Source: Tissierellia bacterium
Lineage (GTDB): Bacteria; Bacillota; Clostridia; Tissierellales; Peptoniphilaceae
Assembly: GCA_030538075.1 (NCBI GenBank)
Contig: JAUNUQ010000019.1
Coordinates: 1-45,738 of the forward strand
DNA: 45,738 nucleotides
Direction of reading: 5' to 3'
Shown here: piece by piece, positions 36,643 to 45,677 of the stretch
How positions within the stretch are numbered: position 1 is the first letter of the stretch
Layout: each line of letters opens with the position of its first letter
Notes under the pieces: model-generated
What the model saw: only the letters and a program-made list of their open reading frames with translations
What the model was told of the DNA's origin: nothing
Database searches by the model: none
Position numbers and translations under genes: made by a program

Positions 36643-37092
36643 CTAAGGTTTCGAATTCCAGTGGTTCAAAGCACTGAGTTTATCATCAAAATATTCATAG
36701 ACCTTTTCTTGCGCTATGGAAGGGTCCGAGAACTGCCGTACTAGATATGCCAATAGCTCCTCCTTGCTCTCATACGTAAACTTCCCGCCTTGATAGCACC
36801 ACTTGCAGTAGTCTTCGTTAAAACTATTATCCACTTCACGGCTAATCATCCCATCTTCCTCCAATGGCATACCACAGCATTGGCATTCTAGCTCTCTAGT
36901 ATCCCCAAGAATAGTGTGAATGGAAACATTAAACAATACAGAAAGCCGCTTTAAAGACTCAATATTCGGCTCCGTATCCCCATTCTCCCATCGAGAGATC
37001 GCCTGCCTGGTCACAAACACCTTCTCTGCGAGCTCTTCCTGCGTATATCCAGACTTCTCTCGTAATCTCTTTAATACTTCTCCAGTTTTCAT
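36643..37092 (-). CDS. XRE-family regulator with C-terminal zinc ribbon
   Basis: A 149-residue protein. Residues 5-60 are a Cro/C1-type helix-turn-helix (LKRLREKSGYTQEELAEKVF, TRQAISRWENG). A putative zinc ribbon follows, with CQCCGMPL and, about 25 residues on, YCKWCYQGGKFTY. The CCGMPL...YCxxCYxxGxF pattern is a known stand-alone domain often found in small oxidative or metal-related proteins. Start ATG 37092 behind AGGAGG. It is first in an operon with the ClbS-like and GNAT genes and probably controls it through the inverted repeat at 37141. Confidence 0.88.
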   Translation of the reverse strand: MKTGEVLKRLREKSGYTQEELAEKVFVTRQAISRWENGDTEPNIESLKRLSVLFNVSIHTILGDTRELECQCCGMPLEEDGMISREVDNSFNEDYCKWCYQGGKFTYESKEELLAYLVRQFSDPSIAQEKVYEYFDDKLSALNHWNSKP

Positions 37093-37113
37093 AGAATAGA
37101 CCTCCTGGTGTCA

Positions 37114-37157
37114 TTATACGGGTGAAATATGACTTTGTATAGCAACTGGTGGTTGCT
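37114..37157 (-). promoter_or_regulatory. Promoter and operator candidate of the XRE operon
   Basis: On the minus strand: TATACA (37136-37141), a 16-base spacer and TATAAT (37114-37119). Abutting the -35 is the inverted repeat AGCAAC-N5-GTTGCT (37141-37157), a size and position suited to a dimeric XRE repressor or activator. Confidence 0.65.
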
Positions 37158-37249
37158 TGATTCTAATTGATATAACTGTTATCTGGGATATAAAATAAAG
37201 AATTCTACCCTCGGTAATATATCTGTGAACATATATTGAATCAACATCT

Positions 37250-38077
37250 TTAGATTATTTTTATCAGTAGTAGATCAATTTCTCTGATTACAACTTCAAA
37301 CTCTAGATCCCTTGCGTAAGCAAATCGTTTTCGATAGCTACCCCAACGCGATTTGCTATAGGGGTCAGTACTAATGGCTTCGACTGTCTGTCTAATTTTC
37401 GCGACTGAGAAAATAGTTTCTCGATATCGAAAAGTATTTATACATGCAGTTTTTAGTAAATCATAATTAAGACCCTTATGAAGCTTGTGAATTAGATAAA
37501 CATCATAATAATCCTTACTACGACTATTCGTAACTCCTCGAACAAAGATTGTATGAAGTTTTTCTGCCAAAATTGTCTCCGGATTATATGCATGAATCGG
37601 TATCGTCTGTCCGTCAAAAACACTATGATATTGGTATTCCATTGGAGAAGGAGTTATCACATCACCTGTGGCAAAATCAATGGGAATATTAACTCGGATA
37701 TTTTCAAATCTACAAAGCAGATCAAAACGAAATCCACCATAAATATCAGCATCACGAATCGGAGTAATACTACAGATTTCAAAACGAAAACCATCCTTCT
37801 TATCGATAAATACTTCTAGCAGCACTTGCCGAATCACTTCGGCGTCCAACTTCATCTTGTCCAGTAGCAAATCTAGATCAATTGTGGTTCTCTCTTGAAC
37901 ACCAAAAATACTTGATAGCAAAAAGCCACCTTTGTAAACAAAATTTTTCGAATACTCACTGCACGCCAGTCGTTTTAAGACTACATCAAGAAAAAAATGT
38001 GTCAGGACTAGGTTGAAGGGAAGATTCGAACGATTCGCAACTTTATGAATTAATGACGTGAGCTTGTTCTTATTCAA
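37250..38077 (-). CDS. abiEii: AbiEii-type nucleotidyltransferase toxin
   Basis: A 275-residue protein of the DUF1814 nucleotidyltransferase family. The catalytic core is KGGFLLSS (Gly50-Gly51) with TTIDLDLL (Asp67, Asp69). Later conserved segments are DFATGD (134-139), LAEKLHTI (Lys173) and RSKDYYD (186-192). Characterised relatives transfer nucleotides to tRNA or other RNA and stop growth, giving phage abortive infection. The start is TTG 38077, seven bases after GGAG, overlapping the antitoxin gene by eight bases. Codon use is more A/T-rich than the surroundings, suggesting acquisition. Confidence 0.9.
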   Translation of the reverse strand: MNKNKLTSLIHKVANRSNLPFNLVLTHFFLDVVLKRLACSEYSKNFVYKGGFLLSSIFGVQERTTIDLDLLLDKMKLDAEVIRQVLLEVFIDKKDGFRFEICSITPIRDADIYGGFRFDLLCRFENIRVNIPIDFATGDVITPSPMEYQYHSVFDGQTIPIHAYNPETILAEKLHTIFVRGVTNSRSKDYYDVYLIHKLHKGLNYDLLKTACINTFRYRETIFSVAKIRQTVEAISTDPYSKSRWGSYRKRFAYARDLEFEVVIREIDLLLIKII

Positions 38078-38663
38078 TGATTATCTCCATTATCTTTTGT
38101 ACTTTTTTCAGTATTTTCATCTCTTTAGCGTACTCGGTAAGAGTTTGGATTCGCTTATTCGGTGAACGTCCATATCTACGAATTCCATCTGAGAAAACCT
38201 CACTGGGAATCTCGTCTCGATTTCGGATCAAATCACAAATTGTCCTCTCCATATCATATACTTTAACGGGATTACCAAATTGAGTGACCCGGTTCGTAAC
38301 GCCTAGGTCAAATAACCTCCTATGAATATAATGTACCTTTATCGATGGATCTTTGAATCCATGAACATTATAGCCAGAATACACCGTTACCTCCTTCTCA
38401 TGTACTATCAAATCAGTTAGATTGTGAAGAAAGAGTGCTGATAAATGAGAATAAATCGGGATTTTAAACTGCATCTGAAACACATACCAATCATCAATTA
38501 GATCATCTTGAGAAATATATATTCCTCTTGCTACTCTTTGTATTTGTCGTTTTTCTATAAGCCGAGTAAGATAAACACTTGGTATTTCACTCTCTCGAAC
38601 AAATTGAGAAGTAACAATACCAGATTCTTCAAGCTCTTTTAAAATCAATTCATAATAGTCCAT
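38070..38663 (-). CDS. abiEi: AbiEi-type antitoxin, transcriptional repressor
   Basis: A 197-residue protein. The N-terminal winged helix-turn-helix (ESGIVTSQFVRESEIPSVYL, then TRLIEKRQIQRVARGIYIS) matches AbiEi. The C-terminal domain has HLSALFLHNLTDL and VYDMERTICDLIRNRDEI, the usual antitoxin half. In type IV systems AbiEi represses the operon through inverted repeats and offsets AbiEii. Start ATG 38663 with AAGGAAGG upstream. It directly precedes and overlaps abiEii. Confidence 0.9.
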   Translation of the reverse strand: MDYYELILKELEESGIVTSQFVRESEIPSVYLTRLIEKRQIQRVARGIYISQDDLIDDWYVFQMQFKIPIYSHLSALFLHNLTDLIVHEKEVTVYSGYNVHGFKDPSIKVHYIHRRLFDLGVTNRVTQFGNPVKVYDMERTICDLIRNRDEIPSEVFSDGIRRYGRSPNKRIQTLTEYAKEMKILKKVQKIMEIIIE

Positions 38664-38686
38664 AGTAATTCCTTCCTTTGTTTATC

Positions 38687-38725
38687 ATGTGCTTATATTA
38701 TACACATTTATAAGCATATTTGCAA
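38687..38725 (-). promoter_or_regulatory. abiE promoter with overlapping inverted repeat
   Basis: On the minus strand: TTGCAA (38720-38725), a 17-base spacer and TATAAT (38697-38702). Arms ATGTGCTTATA (38687-38697) and TATAAGCATAT (38709-38719) form an inverted repeat with ten of eleven pairs, covering the -10 and spacer, as expected for AbiEi autorepression. Confidence 0.78.
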
Positions 38726-38993
38726 CATTCGAACACTAATTACTTGATCATAATATATCCAATTATCATCTTTGCTGAAATTTAGAAAGGTCCAAAGAAA
38801 TATTTGTTAAGTTTGAATGATTAATCTTTCTCATGTTAACAAAGAATTGTATAACCTTTATTAATACATGGTCCTAACCCCCTTTGATATAATGAATTTA
38901 AATCCATATTTGCAGCATTCTACAAATAATGAATGACAGAATCTTGACTTAGATCCTTTGCACAATGGATTAATATAATTGGGAGGTTTTATC
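38726..38993 (+). promoter_or_regulatory. A/T-rich gap upstream of the LRR adhesin
   Basis: This is the rest of the 330-base gap between the divergent abiEi and adhesin genes. It contains an extended -10 TGATATAAT (38885-38893), the best promoter candidate for the adhesin, leaving a leader of about 90 bases. GGGAGG at 38981-38986 is the ribosome-binding site. No gene or RNA element was recognised. Confidence 0.45.
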
Positions 38994-41900
38994 ATGACAC
39001 AGAAGAAACGGATAACTGCATTCCTGCTTGCACTGTGTATACTCGTTAGTCCCATGCTTGGACTGACCAGTGCAGAAGCGAACGACACGATTCAAGATCC
39101 AGTTGAAGTGTCCCTTGCAAGTACTGATTATGAATTTGATGTAGAAACACAGACGATCAAGAAATACCTAGGCACTGATACCGAGGTGAGTATTCCTCAG
39201 GCGATTGACGGCACTGCAGTTCTAGCTTTGGGACCAGGTGCCTTTGCAAGAAAAAATCTGACGAAAGTCGAAATTCCTGAAGGGATTGAAACGATTGGCC
39301 AATCGGCATTAGGTGGACAAAAAATCACGGAACTCAACCTACCCTCTACGATCCGCCGCATCAATCGGCTGGGTTTCGGGGCGAACGCGAGTCTATCTTC
39401 TGTCAAATTAAACGAAGGACTCGTCTACATTGGTCAACAGGCTTTTATGAACGACAAGGCACTTCCTGCCACATTTGACATCCCCTCAACCGTAGAAACC
39501 GTGATGACTTCCGCCTTTAGTGGGACGAATATCACAAAGCTAAATATTGCAGGTGATGAGGATTCTGCAAAAATTCTACTTAAATCTGGACTTGCCCCGA
39601 ATTTGGATACCGTTGACTTAGAGAGTCCATTTAAGAAACTCGATTTTACCTTTAATACCTTTGGATGTACTGAGAAAACAAATCATGTCAATCTCGGTGC
39701 AGTCAGCGTCACCGCCCAATCTGCTGAGGAGCTAAAAACCTGGTTGGACGAGAACATACCCGTCCGAATTGCCTATACTTATGTAAACAAAGCCGATGCG
39801 ACTGGTGCAACCGACGATCATCGCTATGACCCATTGGTGTGGAATACTGAGAACTACACCGACTCCGGTGAGCCCTTTCAGGTCACTGGGACCATAAACA
39901 AGCGGTCCAATGAGGATTTTCCGGCAATTGAAGGCTATACATCGCCGAACCCAGGAAACTGCTCTGCCACCAATCTCTTTAACTTAGAGGTCACTGTCAC
40001 CCCTGCCCCTTCCTCCGAATGGAGCGCAGAGGATTTCACCTATAGTGATTTTGAATACAAGGGAAATATGGCAGTCCCTGTACAAAAATTCGGGATCTCT
40101 GGATTGACAGAAGCTGGTAAGACCAAACTGGCAACCAATCCCAATCTAGTCATTCCAAAAACAGTCACCCTTCCCGATGGAGAAGGAATGATTACCAAGA
40201 ATATTGAAGGGATTCTCCCCAATGCCTTTAATGGCATTGCAATGGAATCTGTGACCTTCCCAGAGACCAAAGGGGAGTGGGATTTTATTATTGGAGGCAC
40301 GGCATTTGAAAGCGCTTCGCTTGAGAGGGTCACGCTATCCGAGGGGATCAAAGCCATAGGCGTACAGGCCTTTCGAGACAATCAACTGACCGAAGTCTTC
40401 ATCCCCTCGACAGTACTATCCTTGGGAAGTGGCGCTTTCCAAAACAATCAAATCGCAACGCTCGATATCTCCGATGATGTGGAGCTCATCCAGATCGACA
40501 ACTACGCCTTTACAAACAATCAGCTTAAATCGGTAAACCTTCCCTATTCCATCTTCAAATTCAGAAACTTTGTCTTTAAGGGAAACCCAGGAGAAGAGGC
40601 GCTACCGGCGGACAAGCTGACATCCGATGACCCGGCCGGAACCGGCGTCGTCTATCTATATACCAGAAACGATGCCCATCTGGGCTCAGAGACCTATATT
40701 GCATTATCCGACTACCACAAATTAATCCGAGTCGGCGAGGGAACAAATCGAACGGAACTATGGAACGCGATTCAGTCCGCCAACCATATCTACACTCCAG
40801 ATTATCCCGATGAAGCTATACAGATCTTCCAAAGCGAGCTGAATCTTGCCAAGGATGTATTCGGAGACGTCTCTGCAACACAGGCGCAGATCGATGCGGC
40901 TAAGGACAAGCTAATCGCTGCGATTGCAACCTTACGTGCTAGCTCAGCCGACAAGACGGCGCTTCGAGACCTGGTTAATCGAGGGGACGAACTAATAGAA
41001 GGACTCTTCACTGAAGAGAGCTGGAGCGCATTTACCACCATCTTAAATGAATCAAAGGAGCTGTTAAAAGACAAAGTTGCTACGGAAGAGCAGCTGAACA
41101 TCCAGATCCAATCCCTTCAAAAGGCGATGGATGAACTGGTCATATCAGAAAATGCTTATTTTACACAGGATGATTTCACCTATGATGGAAACTCCATCAC
41201 CGGTTTTTCCGAGACCGGCAAGCAGAAATTCACCGTCAATAAGAATGTCGTATTACCAGAAAAAAGTACCGATGACACCACTATTGAGAGCATAGGCAAA
41301 GAGGCATTTATCATGCCGAGTGAGCTGGTGGAATTCGGTACAGATGTCATATCATCACCCGAGGGCATCCAAACGTTGCGTCTTCCCAGTACCCTTAAGA
41401 GAATCGAAGAGGGAGCTTTCCGTCACAATAATCTCGCCCAGATCGATCTGCCAAATGGCTTAGAATACATTGGACCCTTGGCCTTTAACGGAAACCAGCT
41501 CAAATCCTTAACCCTGCCAAATAGCGTGGTCGAAATGAAGACCGGCGCCTTCTCCCTTAACCTATTGGAGGATGTCAAGCTATCCACATCCTTAAAAACC
41601 ATTGAAAACGGGGTCTTCTCTCGAAATATCAAGCTGCAAAGTATTGAACTCCACGAGGGATTGGAAACCATCGGAGAATCCGCCTTTATTGGGGCTCCGA
41701 TAAAATCCCTGACCTTCCCGTCCACCCTCACCCAAATCGACCGCAGAGCGTTTAGTTCCCATCGGCTGACAGAACTGACCATCCCAGGAACCCTTAAAAT
41801 CATTGGAAGAGACGCATTTGCTCACAATCTGAAATTCCGTACACTGCAAAAACTGACTTTAGAAGAGGGTGTCGAATCCATCGGAACCAATGCCTTTGCT

Positions 41901-43295
41901 TCTGGATTGCTTGAGAGCGTCCATCTGCCCAATTCACTAAGAGAATTAGGAGATACAGCATTTAGGGACAATATTGACTCCCAAAAAAATCCTGTGATCG
42001 TTCAGCTTTACACGAAAAATCCTGCACACATGGATTTCAACAATGAGAAGTCCATGAAGAATCAAATTGTGATTTTAGTGGACACCACAAAAGAGGACTT
42101 GATCCAAGAGTTAAAAGAACTTCTCAGTGAGATCGGTATACTGAAAAAAGCTGACTATACAAAATCCAGCTGGGATCAACTGGCAGTAGAAACAGAGAAG
42201 GCAAAAGATGCCCTGTCCAACGAAGAGACCACGGTAGATGAATTGCGCAGCTTAATTGCTGACATAAATGCAAAAAAATCGGCCCTGATCAAAGCTTCCA
42301 CTGATTCGGGTACACCGACAAAGCCAGATCCTAAACCTGGCCCAGTCAACCCAGCAGATCCTGACCCCAAGCCAAATCCAATCGATCCTGATCAACCAGG
42401 TAAAAAGGAAATACCTATGACTCGTATCGCCGGAGCAGACCGCTATCAAACGGCTATTGCGATCAATAAGGAGCTCTATGAAAGCGCAGATACCGTCTTC
42501 TTTGCCTCAGGAGCCAATTTCCCCGACGCATTGACAGCTGCGCCCTTAGCCGCCATGTTTGACGCACCACTACTTCTCTATCATCCAAATGCATTAGTGG
42601 ATGTCCGCGGGGAACTGGATCGACTCGGCGCCTCTAAGATCATGCTGATCGGCGGTGAAGCTTCGATATCCGCCCAAGATGAGGCCACCTTTGAAAAGGG
42701 ATACGATCCTGATCGCCTGGCAGGATCCGATCGATATGAAACTGCAGCTGCCATCGCAGCCATGATCCTAGAGAAATTCGGCAGCCAAGGCAAGGTCATC
42801 GTAGCCGATGGCAGGAACTATCCGGATGCACTGGCTATCGCACCTTATGCAGCCCAAGAAGGTCTTCCGATCTTGCTCTCCAATCGAGACGAGATCAGCG
42901 CATCCCAGTTGGCTCTGCTCGAGAAATATGGCATAAAAGAAGCCATCCTCATTGGAGGTACCAGCTCAGTAGGTAGTGCTGTAGAAGACCACTTTGATCA
43001 CGTCACACGAATCTACGGTCAAAACCGCTACGAGACGGCCGCAAAAATCGCTCAAACATTCTTCCCAACCAGCACCGAAGTCTGTCTGGCAAGTGGAGAG
43101 GTCTTCGCAGATGCCCTTGCAGTCAGCGGTTTCGCCGCCTATAACGACATGCCCATTCTGTTGACGAATGGCGGGAAACTCGATCCATCGACTCTGCTTT
43201 TCCTAGAGGAGAATAATACACAAAAACTCTGGATAATCGGCGGGGATCATACCATACCTGATAGCATATTAAAGCAATCTCTAGTAGATCGATAA
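38994..43295 (+). CDS. Large secreted BspA-like LRR / FIVAR / CWB2 surface protein
   Basis: A 1433-residue wall-anchored protein. Signal peptide (about 1-31, ending TSAEA). The BspA-type leucine-rich repeats (IxxxAFxxNxLTxxxIPxxVxxIGxxAF) occur in three blocks at roughly 60-220, 345-570 and 720-1022. Between them lie an Ig-like stretch (about 225-340) and two FIVAR-type helical modules (about 587-717). A third helical module (about 1031-1100) and a Pro/Asp/Lys linker (about 1102-1139) precede three CWB2 repeats (about 1140-1433) with RIAGADRYQTA, RLAGSDRYETA and RIYGQNRYETA. BspA-type LRRs bind host or partner surface proteins; adhesion is inferred. Start ATG 38994 with GGGAGG upstream. Confidence 0.9.
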   Translation: MTQKKRITAFLLALCILVSPMLGLTSAEANDTIQDPVEVSLASTDYEFDVETQTIKKYLGTDTEVSIPQAIDGTAVLALGPGAFARKNLTKVEIPEGIETIGQSALGGQKITELNLPSTIRRINRLGFGANASLSSVKLNEGLVYIGQQAFMNDKALPATFDIPSTVETVMTSAFSGTNITKLNIAGDEDSAKILLKSGLAPNLDTVDLESPFKKLDFTFNTFGCTEKTNHVNLGAVSVTAQSAEELKTWLDENIPVRIAYTYVNKADATGATDDHRYDPLVWNTENYTDSGEPFQVTGTINKRSNEDFPAIEGYTSPNPGNCSATNLFNLEVTVTPAPSSEWSAEDFTYSDFEYKGNMAVPVQKFGISGLTEAGKTKLATNPNLVIPKTVTLPDGEGMITKNIEGILPNAFNGIAMESVTFPETKGEWDFIIGGTAFESASLERVTLSEGIKAIGVQAFRDNQLTEVFIPSTVLSLGSGAFQNNQIATLDISDDVELIQIDNYAFTNNQLKSVNLPYSIFKFRNFVFKGNPGEEALPADKLTSDDPAGTGVVYLYTRNDAHLGSETYIALSDYHKLIRVGEGTNRTELWNAIQSANHIYTPDYPDEAIQIFQSELNLAKDVFGDVSATQAQIDAAKDKLIAAIATLRASSADKTALRDLVNRGDELIEGLFTEESWSAFTTILNESKELLKDKVATEEQLNIQIQSLQKAMDELVISENAYFTQDDFTYDGNSITGFSETGKQKFTVNKNVVLPEKSTDDTTIESIGKEAFIMPSELVEFGTDVISSPEGIQTLRLPSTLKRIEEGAFRHNNLAQIDLPNGLEYIGPLAFNGNQLKSLTLPNSVVEMKTGAFSLNLLEDVKLSTSLKTIENGVFSRNIKLQSIELHEGLETIGESAFIGAPIKSLTFPSTLTQIDRRAFSSHRLTELTIPGTLKIIGRDAFAHNLKFRTLQKLTLEEGVESIGTNAFASGLLESVHLPNSLRELGDTAFRDNIDSQKNPVIVQLYTKNPAHMDFNNEKSMKNQIVILVDTTKEDLIQELKELLSEIGILKKADYTKSSWDQLAVETEKAKDALSNEETTVDELRSLIADINAKKSALIKASTDSGTPTKPDPKPGPVNPADPDPKPNPIDPDQPGKKEIPMTRIAGADRYQTAIAINKELYESADTVFFASGANFPDALTAAPLAAMFDAPLLLYHPNALVDVRGELDRLGASKIMLIGGEASISAQDEATFEKGYDPDRLAGSDRYETAAAIAAMILEKFGSQGKVIVADGRNYPDALAIAPYAAQEGLPILLSNRDEISASQLALLEKYGIKEAILIGGTSSVGSAVEDHFDHVTRIYGQNRYETAAKIAQTFFPTSTEVCLASGEVFADALAVSGFAAYNDMPILLTNGGKLDPSTLLFLEENNTQKLWIIGGDHTIPDSILKQSLVDR

Positions 43296-43384
43296 ACATA
43301 GGAAACCGGAATAAAACAGCATCCCCCTATTAACTTTACAAGGGGGGGCTGCTGGGACTATCGATCGATCTTATTACGCAATCA

Positions 43385-43410
43385 AAAAGAGGCCATAGCG
43401 GCCTCTTTTC
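43385..43410. terminator. Bidirectional terminator
   Basis: Perfect ten-base arms AAAAGAGGCC (43385-43394) and GGCCTCTTTT (43400-43409) with a five-base loop lie between converging genes and provide T-runs in both directions. A further imperfect hairpin (CCCCCT with AGGGGG, about 43322-43350) lies upstream, without a T-run. Confidence 0.88.
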
Positions 43411-43464
43411 TCTGCTAATGATTGAGTTGATTAGGATAGGATGTAATTGAAGCGAACCGCTAAA

Positions 43465-45126
43465 CTATTTCTCTATCGTTTCTTCTGTACTTTCGGCTTG
43501 TATCTGCTTTTTCGTTTTTAGCTTTGGATGAGCTGCGTTAAAGTCCACATCATCATGGGTTGAGAGGATAATTCGGTCCTTTTCCCGGATGATCGTACTG
43601 CCCTCAGCTGGGACAAAATTACTGCCCCTCTGGATTGTGAGGATCAGTTGATCCTCTGGTAGATTCAGATCCATAATCCTATGATCAACCCAAGGATGGC
43701 CATGGGAAATTGAAAACTCAATCAATTCTTGACCATATGGGTCGTAGTATTCTTCTCCGCTAAATACTAGCACATCGCCAGCTTGTAGGACTACCTCTCC
43801 ACGGGGAACGATGGACTTTTCATCTCGCTTGATCTTGGCGATGATAAAATCAAAGACCATATTCAGATCCTTTACTCTGGTTCCCACTAATGTACTATCC
43901 TCTTTAATCCTCGTCTTAACAAAAGAAATAGGTTTCTTTGCAGAATAATAGTTAAATGTGGTCAATACCGTATCATTCGGATCGATCATATCCGTCTTCT
44001 TTGAGATGGGTGCCATAAAGGAGCCCTGTAGAAGAGACGATAAAAAGCAGATTCCAAATACAATATGATACAGATCAATACTCAGCTCCACCCCGCTGTT
44101 GACCACCATAATCGCAAATGCGATGGCAGCCGCCCCGCGAAGGCCAGCCCAGGAGATGGTTATCAATTGATTGCCCTTGAGTCGGAATGGTAGCATCAGT
44201 CCCACCACTGACACAGGACGTGCGATAAAGGTCATAAACAATACGAGGATCGCAGCTACTGGCAGTGTCTGCAGGATATTCGCTGGAGTTGCCAAAAGGC
44301 CCAGTAGAAAGAACAGGCCAATGCTCATCAGCTCCGTAAAGCCATCAAAGAAGAAGATGACGTCCTTCTTTCCAATAAAAGTCTGATTTCCAATGATAAT
44401 ACCGAATAAGTAAACCGCCAGATACCCGTTCCCCCCCACCACGCTGGTGAAGGAATAGGTCAATAATGCCATCGCCGCAACAAAGACAATCGCCAGCCCA
44501 TCCTTTTGAAGATTGATGCGCTTCAAGAGCTTATTGACCAATAGGGCAAATAGAACTCCTAGTAGGAGACCTAGGACAATCTGCATCCCGATCATCATGG
44601 GCACCGAGACAGATGTCCCAGCCACTAGCGAAAGGAAGAGCATGGTCATCGTATAGGCAAAGGGGTCGTTCGAACCACTTTCCATTTCCAATAGAGATGC
44701 CGTATTGTATTTTAAATTCAGCTGATTTGAGACGAGGATATTCGACACCGAAGCATAGTCCGTGGACCCAACCACCGACCCCAACAGCATGCTCTCTAGG
44801 AGGGGGAATTTCAATACATAGTGGGCAAACACACCGGTGATTAGCGCCGTCGCCACAACCCCCAAAGAGGCCAGGATCGCCGCTTCCCTAACGACTGGTT
44901 TCCCCATCTTCCAGTTTGTGCCAAACCCCCCATAAAACATGATGACAATCAACGCAATCGTAGCAAAGCTCTCCGCGATCTCATAGTTGTCAAAGGAGAT
45001 CCCCGCAATACTACAGATGATTCCCAAAGTCAAGAAGAGTAGCAGCGACGGAATTCCCGATTTGCTCGAAAAGCTGATGGCAATCAGGGCTAAGATAAGT
45101 ATAATTGCAATAAATAATAACTCCAT
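43465..45126 (-). CDS. CPA1-family K+/H+ or Na+/H+ antiporter with two TrkA-C domains
   Basis: A 553-residue antiporter. The N-terminal membrane part (about 1-385, some twelve helices) carries GSTDYASV and the ion-site ESGSNDPFA, with the Asn-Asp pair typical of electroneutral CPA1/NhaP exchangers. The cytoplasmic tail has two TrkA-C-like domains: about 408-452 (TRVKDLNMVFDFIIAKIKR) and about 475-525 (HRIMDLNLPEDQLILTIQRG). These usually bind nucleotides or regulators in NhaP2/CvrA-type potassium exchangers. Start ATG 45126 with GGGAGGTG upstream. A single gene, converging with the adhesin. Confidence 0.88.
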   Translation of the reverse strand: MELLFIAIILILALIAISFSSKSGIPSLLLFLTLGIICSIAGISFDNYEIAESFATIALIVIMFYGGFGTNWKMGKPVVREAAILASLGVVATALITGVFAHYVLKFPLLESMLLGSVVGSTDYASVSNILVSNQLNLKYNTASLLEMESGSNDPFAYTMTMLFLSLVAGTSVSVPMMIGMQIVLGLLLGVLFALLVNKLLKRINLQKDGLAIVFVAAMALLTYSFTSVVGGNGYLAVYLFGIIIGNQTFIGKKDVIFFFDGFTELMSIGLFFLLGLLATPANILQTLPVAAILVLFMTFIARPVSVVGLMLPFRLKGNQLITISWAGLRGAAAIAFAIMVVNSGVELSIDLYHIVFGICFLSSLLQGSFMAPISKKTDMIDPNDTVLTTFNYYSAKKPISFVKTRIKEDSTLVGTRVKDLNMVFDFIIAKIKRDEKSIVPRGEVVLQAGDVLVFSGEEYYDPYGQELIEFSISHGHPWVDHRIMDLNLPEDQLILTIQRGSNFVPAEGSTIIREKDRIILSTHDDVDFNAAHPKLKTKKQIQAESTEETIEK

Positions 45127-45198
45127 ATAACACCTCCCAGATTTTTATAAAGGCCGTCAATACCCCTTGACCGCCTCACTTTCACTATAGTATATAAC

Positions 45199-45223
45199 AA
45201 AACATAGTTATCGGCTATGTTTT
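45199..45223 (-). terminator. Possible terminator after the distal GNAT gene
   Basis: Arms AAAACATAG (45199-45207) and CTATGTTTT (45215-45223) with a seven-base loop have T residues on both sides. The A/T-rich stem is weak. Confidence 0.5.
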
Positions 45224-45308
45224 TCCTGTAATATTTCATATGCTATTTTCCATTTGGATAGATGATATTTTCTGCTTCTCCCTCTACTTAAGAGTCTGTG
45301 CGTCTGCA

Positions 45309-45677
45309 CTACTTCATAAAAGCCACACAGTCATAATTAGAAATTTCCGTTAGACCATTTTTTTCATAAAACATAATATTTTTTTCTTTGTCCTCAGTAA
45401 CCAAAACAATCTGACGAACTGACTTGTATTGATCGAAAATCAGCTTCATTAACTCAGTTCCAATACCTCGCCCTTGATAGCTCTCCAATACTAAAATATC
45501 TTGGATATAAATAATTGTGTAACCATCTCCAACAACACGAGCTAGACCTATTAGGAGATCCTGTTTCCATACAGTCCATACTTTAAGTGAATTGTTAATT
45601 GCACTTTCAAGCTGCTTTGGATTGTCTGTATATGCTGTCCATTGAACGTCGTCATATAAATTTAACGTTTCCTTCAA
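45309..45677 (-). pseudogene. GNAT-family acetyltransferase with damaged or unusual 5' end
   Basis: The 122-residue frame opens at TTG 45677 and contains a nearly complete GNAT domain: LYDDVQWTAYTDNPKQLESA, RVVGDGYTIIYIQDILVLESY, acetyl-CoA loop QGRGIGTELM, and FYEKNGLTE. Just upstream the same frame reads Pro-Ser (giving PSLKETLNLY, which matches related proteins) and then meets a TGA at 45684-45686. No ribosome-binding site serves the TTG, but a GGAGG lies farther upstream near 45710 in a different frame. A small indel near 45680 may have displaced the true start. Relatives normally have about ten more N-terminal residues. Confidence 0.6.

Noticed and set aside
38974-38979. TATAAT just before the adhesin ribosome-binding site
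   Set aside because: Transcription would begin inside the ribosome-binding site and no -35 fits; the extended -10 at 38885-38893 is better placed.
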